DNA of 57,430 nt, taken from contig JAERSQ010000243.1 of assembly GCA_016845525.1 (NCBI GenBank), positions 1 through 57,430 of the forward strand, read 5' to 3'. The notes below the pieces were generated by a model that was not told the DNA's origin, did not search any database, and was given only the letters and a program-made list of their open reading frames with translations. Of this stretch, positions 44,112 through 50,365 are shown one piece after another (the first letter of the stretch is position 1; each line of letters starts with the position of its first letter). The DNA comes from Pseudomonadota bacterium. Its GTDB lineage: Bacteria; Pseudomonadota; Gammaproteobacteria; Arenicellales; UBA868. Both the position numbers and the translations under genes were made by a program.

Positions 44112-45005
44112 TTAGAAAGGCCGAGCATGATACTGGAGTTCCCCGAAAGCATTTCGGGTCAAGCAGCACCAGATGGTAGCGATAGAACCGTTGCTCGCAT
44201 TGTACTGGAACGCTTTGACGGCTGGCGGATAGTCAATCCCCGGCGGCCATGAAGATCGGCATGGGACTTCAATGGGAATAAGATTGTGGCGAGCCAGGAC
44301 TTCCGCGTATTCTGTTTTGGCGATTCCTTTCAGCCACGTCATAGCTTCACGCGGCCCGTCAAAGTAGGAATAAGCCCGAGAGTCCTTCGGCGCACCGAGA
44401 GTTCGGAGCATTTTCTTCGCCGTAAACTTTCGGATTTCCCGAGAACGACTCCACTGGTCGTACCGGTCGCCAATCTTCCGGCGGCTCCTCGTGACAAAGC
44501 CGCCTTTGAGAGCCCAGGACGGTACGTCTTTCTCTCCCGGGCCGACAATGAAAATGCGGTCGCGGTTTCGCCGGGAGATTTGAATCTTCCGAGCTTCTTT
44601 CACCGCAGGCCGCAAGTCTTTCGGGAGCATTGAAAGCATTAGGCCGGGAGTCAGTTCCCGAGAAGACCGGTTTTCGAAAACCTCGGAAAGCCAGGGATGC
44701 TCATCGCTCAAATCCCAGTAGCTCCGATAGGAATCCTGGCTCAGATACCATTGCCACCAAAGACGAATCTCAAAGCAACGGCACCGGAGGTTTGGGTCCA
44801 GAAGCCGCAAGACTTCAATCTCTCCCGCGTCTTCCGGCTTATGATTGTGGAGAATCAATCGCCCGTTCAAAACCGACACGGTATGGCGCGAAGACATACA
44901 GTTCACGCGAGCTATCACGGGGGATTGTGTTCTGTTCTTTCGGGCTGCTTTTGAGGCCCGCTCTACTCGGCACAAATGCCGTTCCTGGTATCTTTCTTCA
45001 TACAT
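44112..45005 (-). CDS. Unknown protein in the MoxR-VWA module
   Basis: 297 residues, ATG behind AAAGGACCAAAGAAA. It is basic, rich in Arg, Ser and Trp, with a Cys cluster (LRCRCFEIRLWWQWYL) and several helices (SWALKGGFVTRSRRKIGDRYDQWSRSREIR). The basic character suggests binding to nucleic acid. It is inserted between the VWA gene and the MoxR gene, so it may be a substrate or partner of that pair. No family recognised. Confidence 0.5.
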   Translation of the reverse strand: MYEERYQERHLCRVERASKAARKNRTQSPVIARVNCMSSRHTVSVLNGRLILHNHKPEDAGEIEVLRLLDPNLRCRCFEIRLWWQWYLSQDSYRSYWDLSDEHPWLSEVFENRSSRELTPGLMLSMLPKDLRPAVKEARKIQISRRNRDRIFIVGPGEKDVPSWALKGGFVTRSRRKIGDRYDQWSRSREIRKFTAKKMLRTLGAPKDSRAYSYFDGPREAMTWLKGIAKTEYAEVLARHNLIPIEVPCRSSWPPGIDYPPAVKAFQYNASNGSIATIWCCLTRNAFGELQYHARPF

Positions 45006-45105
45006 TTTCTTTGGTCCTTTGTAGGTAAATCCTGTTTGAGTACAGGCTAAACGCGGCCCCTAAACCCTAATCATCCCGGGCAAAGGGACTGCGTTGCGTC
45101 TACGC

Positions 45106-45339
45106 TCAAACGCCATGCTCCGCACAGGACTCTTCCACGAGTTCGACCAACGGGTCTTGCTCAGTTTCCGCAAAGCATTCCGGGCAAAGCCCGTCTTCAA
45201 TGTCTTCCTCGTTAAAGTTCTCGCCGCAATCCCCACACGTCACAAAGAAATGTTCAGTGTGCCAATATTCGCGGTTTGAACGTAGGGAATCATGCTCATC
45301 CCAGGGAGACATTGTTTTCCAGTAGTCATAATCAGACAT
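45106..45339 (-). CDS. Small zinc-ribbon protein
   Basis: 77 residues from ATG 45339, behind AAAGGGGGG. A GTG at 45357 overlapping the previous stop (GTGA) would add six residues. It contains TCGDCGENFNEEDIEDGLCP then EC, a two-pair zinc ribbon (CxxC ... CxxC), and an acidic C-terminus. It is coupled to the MoxR gene and may be an adaptor. Function unknown. Confidence 0.55.
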   Translation of the reverse strand: MSDYDYWKTMSPWDEHDSLRSNREYWHTEHFFVTCGDCGENFNEEDIEDGLCPECFAETEQDPLVELVEESCAEHGV

Positions 45340-45353
45340 AGTCCGCCCCCCTT

Positions 45354-46496
45354 TCACTGGTCTTTCTTCAAGAGCCCAAGGTCCTTGAACATTTCGCCAA
45401 AGATTCGAGCTTCAGAGGGAATATGCTTCCGCAAGTGTTTCCCCTCGGGAGTCTGCATGAGTTTCGCCAGGGTTTGGGCTGCAATCATTGCCTTGTCTTT
45501 GTGGGGCGTTCCATCGGAACGTCCAATGACAACCCACGCCGCCTTCCAATCGTTCATCTTTTTGGTGCCTGAAACATAGGCCGCGATTGACTGGTAGAAC
45601 ATGAACGCAATGTCCGAGCGGACGGGAATCTCGGTGTCCGAGGGATTCGCCAGAATCTCGGAGGGCTCCGGGATATGCTCGCGCAAAGTGTAGTAGCCCA
45701 TAAACTCCGAGCCGATTCGCTGACCAATCGTTCCCTCCGCAATCAAGCGGATTGCATGGCGAGAAGCGCCGTTCCCCTGAGCAGCAGACAACGCTTTCGC
45801 AAGGTTTGTCCAGGAGCGCGGAGTCGGACGCGGCTTGTTTAGATACTCTCGTGTGGGAGCTACGCGGAACGCGCCTCCTGTAGAGTTAGCCGAGATTGTA
45901 TCCGAGCTTGTCTCACCTTGACGGCGCAAGAATCCGACACAAAGCGCGGCTTGTTCGGCTGGAGCCCAACGCCCCGAAACCATGCCGTCACACCAGAAGT
46001 CAAAATCCAGTTGCCAGTCAAAGTGAACCATTCGCGTGCAAACAGGCGGAGCCAAGTCTGTAGCGTTCACGGCGATATCGGGCGGATTCGCCGCGATAAC
46101 AAAGCGAACCAGATTCGGGTCCAGTTCCACGTCCCCAGCGATATGCTCGGAAAGCAGCGTTAGCAGCGTTGCCAGAACAGCGCCGGGAGAACAAGTTACC
46201 TCGTCAATAAAGATTAGGTAGTGTTCCCCTCGGGCTGAATACTCCAGGGCTTCGCGGATTGCCCGGTGAACGGGAACGCGGGAAGCTACGCCGGAATCGT
46301 CAACGCTAATCGCGCCGCCGATGTCAGTTGGGTCCATGTTCGAACCATTCACAATCCAGCCGCCCCACTTCCGTCGGGCAATCTCGGAACGGATGAAGGA
46401 AGTTTTCCCTTCACCGTCCGCGCCCCAAAGAATCGGGACAAGGTTAGCGTCAATGGCCGTTCGCACGGCCTCAATCGTTTCAGTCATTCGTGACAT
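45354..46496 (-). CDS. MoxR-type AAA+ ATPase
   Basis: 380 residues, ATG behind AAAGGACCATACAAA. Walker A WGADGEGKTSF is near residue 25, Walker B YLIFIDEVTCSP near 95, sensor 1 FVIAANPP near 130 and an arginine in CTRMVHFDW as putative finger. The pattern is that of MoxR/CoxD ATPases, which work with VWA proteins; the VWA partner is encoded at 42629. A helical C-terminal domain follows. It probably remodels a phage or host target. Confidence 0.8.
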   Translation of the reverse strand: MSRMTETIEAVRTAIDANLVPILWGADGEGKTSFIRSEIARRKWGGWIVNGSNMDPTDIGGAISVDDSGVASRVPVHRAIREALEYSARGEHYLIFIDEVTCSPGAVLATLLTLLSEHIAGDVELDPNLVRFVIAANPPDIAVNATDLAPPVCTRMVHFDWQLDFDFWCDGMVSGRWAPAEQAALCVGFLRRQGETSSDTISANSTGGAFRVAPTREYLNKPRPTPRSWTNLAKALSAAQGNGASRHAIRLIAEGTIGQRIGSEFMGYYTLREHIPEPSEILANPSDTEIPVRSDIAFMFYQSIAAYVSGTKKMNDWKAAWVVIGRSDGTPHKDKAMIAAQTLAKLMQTPEGKHLRKHIPSEARIFGEMFKDLGLLKKDQ

Positions 46497-46584
46497 TTTG
46501 TATGGTCCTTTGCTTTTCCACTAAGCGAGATTGCCAGCGGCCCAAACGCTCCCCCCGAGAAAGAGGGAAGCGCTTGTGTCGTTG

Positions 46585-46752
46585 TCATTCTGCAATGATT
46601 TCAATAGTCTTGAGCTTTTCCAGGAGCGAATCTATTTGCTCCAACGTTCGAAGATAGCGCTCCGATTCCGGTCCGCTCATTTCCAGGAGTTGCCCGCCAA
46701 AGAAGGCGAGCGCCTGAAGAATCAGGGAGTATTCCTTTGCGGTTAGTTGCAT
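46585..46752 (-). CDS. 55-residue helical protein
   Basis: ATG 46752 with AAAGGA nine bases upstream opens a 55-residue frame to TGA 46585. It has the helices TAKEYSLILQALAFFGGQLLEM and RYLRTLEQIDSLLEKLK separated by SGPESE. This is a clear two-helix hairpin, likely a small regulator or membrane-surface protein. It is preceded by the repeated GCAGCGGCA element. Confidence 0.5.
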   Translation of the reverse strand: MQLTAKEYSLILQALAFFGGQLLEMSGPESERYLRTLEQIDSLLEKLKTIEIIAE

Positions 46753-46770
46753 TTGAAGCGTTCCTTTCGA

Positions 46771-46800
46771 GCAGCGGCATACGCGCTCGGGCTATCCCGA
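46771..46800 (-). repeat. GCAGCGGCA...GCTATC element, copy 2
   Basis: GCAGCGGCAT, then ten bases, then GCTATC. On the minus strand it can fold CTCGGG/CCCGAG around ATAG. It lies directly before the ribosome binding site of the 55-residue gene. Its GCTATC overlaps the stop codon of the possible 21-residue peptide gene. Confidence 0.55.
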
Positions 46801-46857
46801 GAGGGATGTGATGGGGAGAAGTAGAAGGGAGAAACAGATAAAAGCCGGGATGAACAC
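46792..46857 (-). CDS. Possible 21-residue membrane peptide
   Basis: A GTG codon at 46857 follows the AAAGGACC leader used by other genes of this operon, with six bases between. It opens a 21-residue frame that is almost all hydrophobic (FIPAFICFSLLLLPIT). Size and hydrophobicity suggest a membrane peptide, such as a toxin or a signal for inhibition. Only the leader supports translation. Confidence 0.4.
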   Translation of the reverse strand: MFIPAFICFSLLLLPITSLSG

Positions 46858-46911
46858 TTGGCTGGTCCTTTGTTCGGGGGAAGGGAGAATGGATTGGAAG
46901 CGGAGCGCTTT

Positions 46912-47115
46912 CTAATCCTGGGCAAAGAGGAGCCGGAAAGTCGAGTCGTCGCAGAATGATGAAAAGGAATAGAGCCGAAAAGGCTCATCCCCAAAAACAC
47001 GACGGCACCGCCGGATTGCTCCGGCGGTGGTCTTGAGTTCAAAGAGGAATCTCCCGTTGGAGCCGCAAGGCTCCGAGCCGAGAATGCTCGTTCCGGCGTG
47101 CGCGTAGAATCTCAT
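46912..47115 (-). CDS. 67-residue protein over three hairpins
   Basis: ATG 47115 overlaps the previous stop (ATGA) and is followed by 67 codons. It reads as a small beta protein with LFELKTTAGAIRRCRRVFGD and LYSFSSFCDDSTFRLLF. The DNA of this gene contains three perfect hairpins (46972-46986, 47006-47029 and 47059-47074), which could regulate it or form a structured RNA. The coupling to its neighbour favours a coding role. Confidence 0.5.
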   Translation of the reverse strand: MRFYAHAGTSILGSEPCGSNGRFLFELKTTAGAIRRCRRVFGDEPFRLYSFSSFCDDSTFRLLFAQD

Positions 47116-47402
47116 TGGTCATTTCCTTGAATGGTAGTGTGGAGTCTTTCAGCGAGGATGAGCGGGAAGACTTCCCCCCGTTCCGCGTACTCATAGACGG
47201 CTTGGATAAGCTCTCGGAGCTTTGCATCGCGGAGCGCCATTTCCTGTAGCCGTGCTTGTACTTTAGCGTGAACCTCGTTTTGCTTTGCGAGAGCCCGCTC
47301 AAGAGCGTTGCGGCCTTCTTTGGCTGCCCGCTCCCATTCGGCTTTCTCAGCGTTTACTTTTGTGAGGTAGTCTCTGAAAGAGAGTTGAGCGTAGCAGTCC
47401 AT
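47112..47402 (-). CDS. Small coiled-coil protein (96 aa)
   Basis: 96 residues, start ATG overlapping the previous stop (TAATG). Residues 15-60 are a long charged coiled coil (VNAEKAEWERAAKEGRNALERALAK), followed by helices KLRELIQAVYEYAERGEV. It is an all-helical small protein without further motif. It may pair with its neighbours in the operon. Confidence 0.55.
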   Translation of the reverse strand: MDCYAQLSFRDYLTKVNAEKAEWERAAKEGRNALERALAKQNEVHAKVQARLQEMALRDAKLRELIQAVYEYAERGEVFPLILAERLHTTIQGNDQ

Positions 47403-47653
47403 TAGTTATGCTCCTGGGCATGGGAAGCCGGAAAGACGGAAAGGGAAAAGCCGCCGAGAGCTTGTTCGACAAACTCCAGCGATTCGTGGTGAGCCGAACG
47501 AATCGCGGATTCGAAACGGGCGGGATTGAATCGGGGGTTGTCCGAACGGAAGAATGGAACAAACTCTGCTCCGATTTCCAGTTTGGCCTCAAGCGAGATA
47601 TTCGCGCATCCGAGGATGGCAGCGATTTCTGAGTAGTGTTTATGCGTAAACAT
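47402..47653 (-). CDS. Small phage protein MFTHKHYSEIA type (83 aa)
   Basis: 83 residues from ATG 47653, behind AAAGGACCATCCACA; an in-frame ATG at 47683 inside the GCAGCGGCA element would add ten residues. The N-terminus 'MFTHKHYSEIAAIL' and the segment 'FFRSDNPRFNPARFESA' belong to a recurrent small-protein type of lytic phages, otherwise of unknown function. It is coupled to the next gene. Confidence 0.5.
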   Translation of the reverse strand: MFTHKHYSEIAAILGCANISLEAKLEIGAEFVPFFRSDNPRFNPARFESAIRSAHHESLEFVEQALGGFSLSVFPASHAQEHN

Positions 47654-47673
47654 TGTGGATGGTCCTTTGCTTT

Positions 47674-47703
47674 GCAGCGGCATATCCCCACGGGCTATCC
47701 CGG
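47674..47703 (-). repeat. GCAGCGGCA...GCTATC element, copy 3
   Basis: GCAGCGGCAT, ten bases, then GCTATC; on the minus strand CGGG and CCCG can pair around ATAG. It sits immediately before the AAAGGACC leader of the 83-residue gene. Confidence 0.55.
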
Positions 47704-47760
47704 AGGGAGGATTGTGGGTAGAGCGGAATGCTCTGTAGTGCGAGAATCTCAGCGCACACG

Positions 47761-47788
47761 AAAGCTCCCGAGTTTCCCCGGGAGCTTT
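47761..47788 (-). terminator. Terminator-like hairpin
   Basis: AAAGCTCCCG pairs perfectly with CGGGAGCTTT over ten base pairs around an eight-base loop. The short T tracts on both sides are weak. It lies after the 28-residue peptide gene and before the next leader, so it probably reduces rather than stops leftward transcription. Confidence 0.6.
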
Positions 47789-47805
47789 GGTTTGGGCTGA
47801 GCGTT

Positions 47806-47892
47806 CTATTGTTTGGGGAGAACCAGAACCCCGAGAACGAAAAGCCCGAGAACGGTCCAGATTAGAAAGGTGGTTTCCAAGATTTCAAACAT
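47806..47892 (-). CDS. 28-residue membrane peptide
   Basis: ATG 47892 with GGGAGAAAACC upstream starts a 28-codon frame to TAG 47806. It is one membrane helix, TTFLIWTVLGLFVLGVLVL, with an acidic N-terminus and a short positive end (PKQ). It overlaps the end of the gene before it. A single-helix peptide like this may modify the host membrane or regulate lysis. Confidence 0.5.
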   Translation of the reverse strand: MFEILETTFLIWTVLGLFVLGVLVLPKQ

Positions 47893-48088
47893 TGGTTTTC
47901 TCCCGCTCATTCTTCGCCATGAGTGCTGCGTATGCAATGCGCGTTTCATTCCGAAAAAACGCGGGTCCTTGGCACGGGGGAATGGAGAGTAGAGCGGACA
48001 TGATACGCGCACGCGCGATAGCGGGAAGCGCCTGAAACATTAGGTCAATAGGGCAAAGGTCCGTGGGATAGTCGGAAGGTTTGGGCAT
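47885..48088 (-). CDS. Small protein, unknown (67 aa)
   Basis: 67 residues from ATG 48088 with GGAG upstream; an in-frame ATG further upstream in the GCAGCGGCA element would add 18. It contains DLCPIDLMFQALPAIARARIMSA, then a helix with TRIAYAALMAKNE. It overlaps the 28-residue peptide gene by eight bases, which suggests coupling. Function unknown. Confidence 0.5.
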   Translation of the reverse strand: MPKPSDYPTDLCPIDLMFQALPAIARARIMSALLSIPPCQGPAFFRNETRIAYAALMAKNEREKTNV

Positions 48089-48132
48089 TTTGTTAGCTCC
48101 GTGGAAGAAAAAAAGCGGTAACGTGCAGCGAT

Positions 48133-48162
48133 GCAGCGGCATATCGTCACCGGCTATCATTT
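48133..48162 (-). repeat. GCAGCGGCA...GCTATC element, copy 4
   Basis: GCAGCGGCAT, ten bases, then GCTATC; TCACC and GGTGA can pair around the loop, changed together compared with the other copies. It lies in the leader of the 67-residue gene, about 45 bases upstream. Confidence 0.55.
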
Positions 48163-48226
48163 GGTGAGGAAGGGAAAAGGGGATTGAAAGTCAGGACGGC
48201 CAGAAGGCCAAGGCGCAAGAAAACCC

Positions 48227-48244
48227 CCAAGCCCGAAGGCTTGG
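48227..48244 (-). terminator. UUCG-loop terminator
   Basis: On the minus strand CCAAGCC-TTCG-GGCTTGG forms a seven-pair stem with the very stable UUCG tetraloop, followed by GGGTTTTC. It ends the transcript of the 152-residue gene. Just beside it (about 48234-48267) the unit GAAGGCTTG is repeated four times. Confidence 0.7.
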
Positions 48245-48272
48245 AGGCTTGAAGGCTTGAAGGCTTGCGCGA

Positions 48273-48731
48273 TTACTGATTGAGCATTTCCAGGATTTGG
48301 GCCTTGGAAAGCCCGAGCGCAGCAAGCTTGTCAATGCTCGCTTTTGCTTCGCGCTCTTTCCGTGCTTTCTCGCGTCGCGCTTTTTCCTTTGCGCCAATCT
48401 GGCCCATATCGCTCATGGCGTGTTCGACCTTTCGCACGTCACGGTCGCTCGCGATAACCGCGTGAAGGGAGACAAGCTCTTCTCCACCTACGCTGAAAAT
48501 CCAGCGCTTGCGCTCCGCGTCATACTTGCGCGAGACGTTCCGAGCGCTCGCAATGACGACGTGCCCAGCCTGTTGGGTTTCCCAGTTATTCGCATTCACG
48601 TCTACGGTTTCACCATCACGCTCTGTCGTAGTCGCCCCACGGACGGGTTTAACGAGCGTTAGGGTTGAAAGCTCTCCCGAAACGAGCGGAGCAACTTTGC
48701 GAGCGGTTTTTTCTACATTTTTAGCTGACAT
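48273..48731 (-). CDS. First gene of the leftward small-gene operon (152 aa)
   Basis: 152 residues, ATG behind AAAGGACCAAAAA. The N-terminus is basic (MSAKNVEKTARKVA). A beta-rich middle (GHVVIASARNVSRKYDAERKRWIFSVG) is followed by a strongly charged helix (KEKARREKARKEREAK) and a helical end. The charged helix may bind nucleic acid or proteins. Being first behind the divergent control region, it is probably an early gene. Confidence 0.55.
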   Translation of the reverse strand: MSAKNVEKTARKVAPLVSGELSTLTLVKPVRGATTTERDGETVDVNANNWETQQAGHVVIASARNVSRKYDAERKRWIFSVGGEELVSLHAVIASDRDVRKVEHAMSDMGQIGAKEKARREKARKEREAKASIDKLAALGLSKAQILEMLNQ

Positions 48732-48807
48732 TTTTTGGTCCTTTGGTTTTGGCCACTTGGGAGAATCCCACTGGCTAAGTACAGACTAACATTCTGAGGT
48801 TTGTTTG

Positions 48808-48850
48808 TGTCAAGCAAATGTCAAGGGAATGTCAAGCAGATGTCAAGGGG
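48808..48850 (-). repeat. Four TTGACA repeats, 11 bp apart
   Basis: On the plus strand TGTCAAG occurs at 48808, 48819, 48830 and 48841, one helical turn apart; the minus strand reads TTGACA each time, the -35 consensus. Two further copies with the same spacing lie before the nuclease gene at 35.2 kb. They are likely binding sites for a phage regulator or origin protein, or stacked -35 elements of the early leftward promoter. Confidence 0.6.
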
Positions 48851-48864
48851 CAAGGGGGGGCTAT

Positions 48865-49285
48865 CCTCGCTCCGCTCGCTCACTACGTTCGCTCGCTCCG
48901 CGAGGTTGTTTTCCGCTACGCTCGGTGCCCTCACGCTAAAGCGCTCGGGCTTCGCCGTAGCTCCCCCTCCGGGGGGCTCCGGGGTAACGCGCTCGCTGGT
49001 CGCTCGCACTCACCCCTACTCGGGCACGCGTTCGCTATCGCTCACTATGTGTGCCCACTGTCGCGCGGTACGGGGCTACGCCCCTACGCGCTCCTCGCTC
49101 CCCTGCGGTCCGCTCCCCTCCGGGGGTGTGGATCCGGCAAGCCGGGGGGCCTCTCCCTCACGGTCGAGGGCTCGTTCGCTTCGCTCCGCGAAGCTCACTC
49201 GGACGACACGAGCTACGCTCGTGCTCTGCCCTCTTGGGCGCTCCGCTCCCTCCGGTCGCTACGCACCCATCCCCGGCTCCGCCGG
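48865..49285. repeat. Dense array of small hairpins
   Basis: The region is non-coding and packed with short perfect stems that mostly have TCC or TAC as loop. Examples are CCTCGC/GCGAGG (48865-48905), CCCCC-TCC-GGGGG (48963-48975), GGGGC-TAC-GCCCC (49072-49084), CCGGC-AA-GCCGG (49134-49145), GCTTCGC-TCC-GCGAAGC (49178-49194), CACGAGC-TAC-GCTCGTG (49207-49223) and CCGGC-TCC-GCCGG (49273-49285). Long open frames here have low-complexity products and no binding sites. It lies at the divergence point of the two programmes. Confidence 0.7.
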
Positions 49286-49309
49286 TTCCGGTTCCCGGTT
49301 ATACCCCCT

Positions 49310-49368
49310 CTTTCACGCGAGACTATTTTTTGGGGTGACTAACAACTTCTCTCTCACGCGAGACTATT
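49310..49368 (+). promoter_or_regulatory. Tandem 18-bp direct repeats before the packaging operon
   Basis: CTYTCACGCGAGACTATT occurs at 49310-49327 and 49351-49368, 41 bases apart (about four helical turns). The second copy ends 16 bases before the ATG of the gene at 49385. These repeats are probably the promoter or activator sites for rightward late transcription. No regulator is known. Confidence 0.55.
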
Positions 49369-49384
49369 CAAGTTATCCTGCGGT

Positions 49385-50365
49385 ATGCCTGGAAAGAAGA
49401 AGCCGAGAAGGACGGATGCGTGGACGGAGTTGTTGAGGACTCCGGCTTTCGCGAAGCCGGAAGGGAGGGGGCAGAAGAAGTTGCCTCCGAGGACGAAGTT
49501 GGCGCATGTGCTCTTGGGTTTGGGTTTGCACCCACCGATTGTGCTGGGGACGCGTACCTTCCCCGGGCAGAGGAAGGACGAGGGGAACCGGATTCGCAGT
49601 ACGATTGCGAATAATGCGCTGTTCGCGAGCAGTGCGTTTGGGGTGACGATGGGAGTGGCGCATCAGGATTGGACCCCCCGGGCAAAAGCAGCGTTCAACC
49701 TGGAAGACCCGCCGAGTCCGTATGAGGTGGCTACTTATACGCTGGGGCAGTATGGGCTGGGGACGCCAGCGCCGTTTTCTTCAGCCACCCGGGCAAAGAA
49801 GCCGCACGCGACGAGAAGGTTTTTTCAGGGGATTGCGGGTAGAGCACCGAGGTTGCACACGAGTGCGTTTATGTGGTGGCTGATTGGGGTGGGGGATGAG
49901 GCGATAGAGGAGGTTATTCCTGGGTGGGAGCAAGTGCGGGCGGATTATATTCGGGTGCTGATGGAGACGAGTTCCTTTGCGATGTGGGCGCTGGGGGCGG
50001 ATTTGACGCCTATTGTGAGGTCTCCGCGCCATGCGCGGGCGCTGTTGACTGAGGACGTGGAGTTCAGGGCCGAGCGCAAGGAGATATTTAGTAGTACATA
50101 TGTGCAGACACTCCTCCGCCTGGGCAAGAGAGCCAGACCCGTCAGCCGCGTACTGCCAACTCTGTCTCCGGTGTACGCCACGATGGCGGAGAAGGAGCAG
50201 ACGGAGTTCTTATTGCCAGAGATTTGGCAGGGGGAACTCGAACGAGTCCGTGGGAATATGTGGTGGAACGTGGTAGGACTGAAAATGTACCCCAATCGGA
50301 AGGAGCGCATTCAGCACCGGGATGGGGGATTTACGTTTCAGTTGGAGGGGAGGAGAGTATTATGA
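49385..50365 (+). CDS. Packaging-operon protein with deviant codon use (326 aa)
   Basis: 326 residues; it opens the rightward packaging operon. The N-terminus is very basic (MPGKKKPRRTDAW); hydrophobic helices follow (LAHVLLGLGLHPPIVLG, FMWWLIGVGDEA). Its codons end mostly in G (TTG, AGG, GCG, ACG) while the other late genes prefer C endings, so it may have been acquired separately. It overlaps the next gene by ATGA. Its place next to terminase suggests a packaging or head role, but no motif supports this. Confidence 0.45.
   Translation: MPGKKKPRRTDAWTELLRTPAFAKPEGRGQKKLPPRTKLAHVLLGLGLHPPIVLGTRTFPGQRKDEGNRIRSTIANNALFASSAFGVTMGVAHQDWTPRAKAAFNLEDPPSPYEVATYTLGQYGLGTPAPFSSATRAKKPHATRRFFQGIAGRAPRLHTSAFMWWLIGVGDEAIEEVIPGWEQVRADYIRVLMETSSFAMWALGADLTPIVRSPRHARALLTEDVEFRAERKEIFSSTYVQTLLRLGKRARPVSRVLPTLSPVYATMAEKEQTEFLLPEIWQGELERVRGNMWWNVVGLKMYPNRKERIQHRDGGFTFQLEGRRVL

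Noticed and set aside
46743-47042. A 99-codon minus-strand frame overlapping 46752-47042
   Set aside because: It runs in a different frame across two better-supported genes and an RNA element, and has no binding site.
48808-48850. Regular repeats considered as a CRISPR array
   Set aside because: The unit is only 7 bases with 11-base steps and no spacers, so it is an iteron or promoter array. The Cas4-like nuclease is a phage recombination type and no cas genes accompany it.
48801-49436. Long plus-strand open frames (174 and 211 codons) across the hairpin array
   Set aside because: The products are low-complexity (Arg/Ser/Leu/Pro), the frames lack ribosome binding sites, and the sequence is better explained by repeated hairpins.
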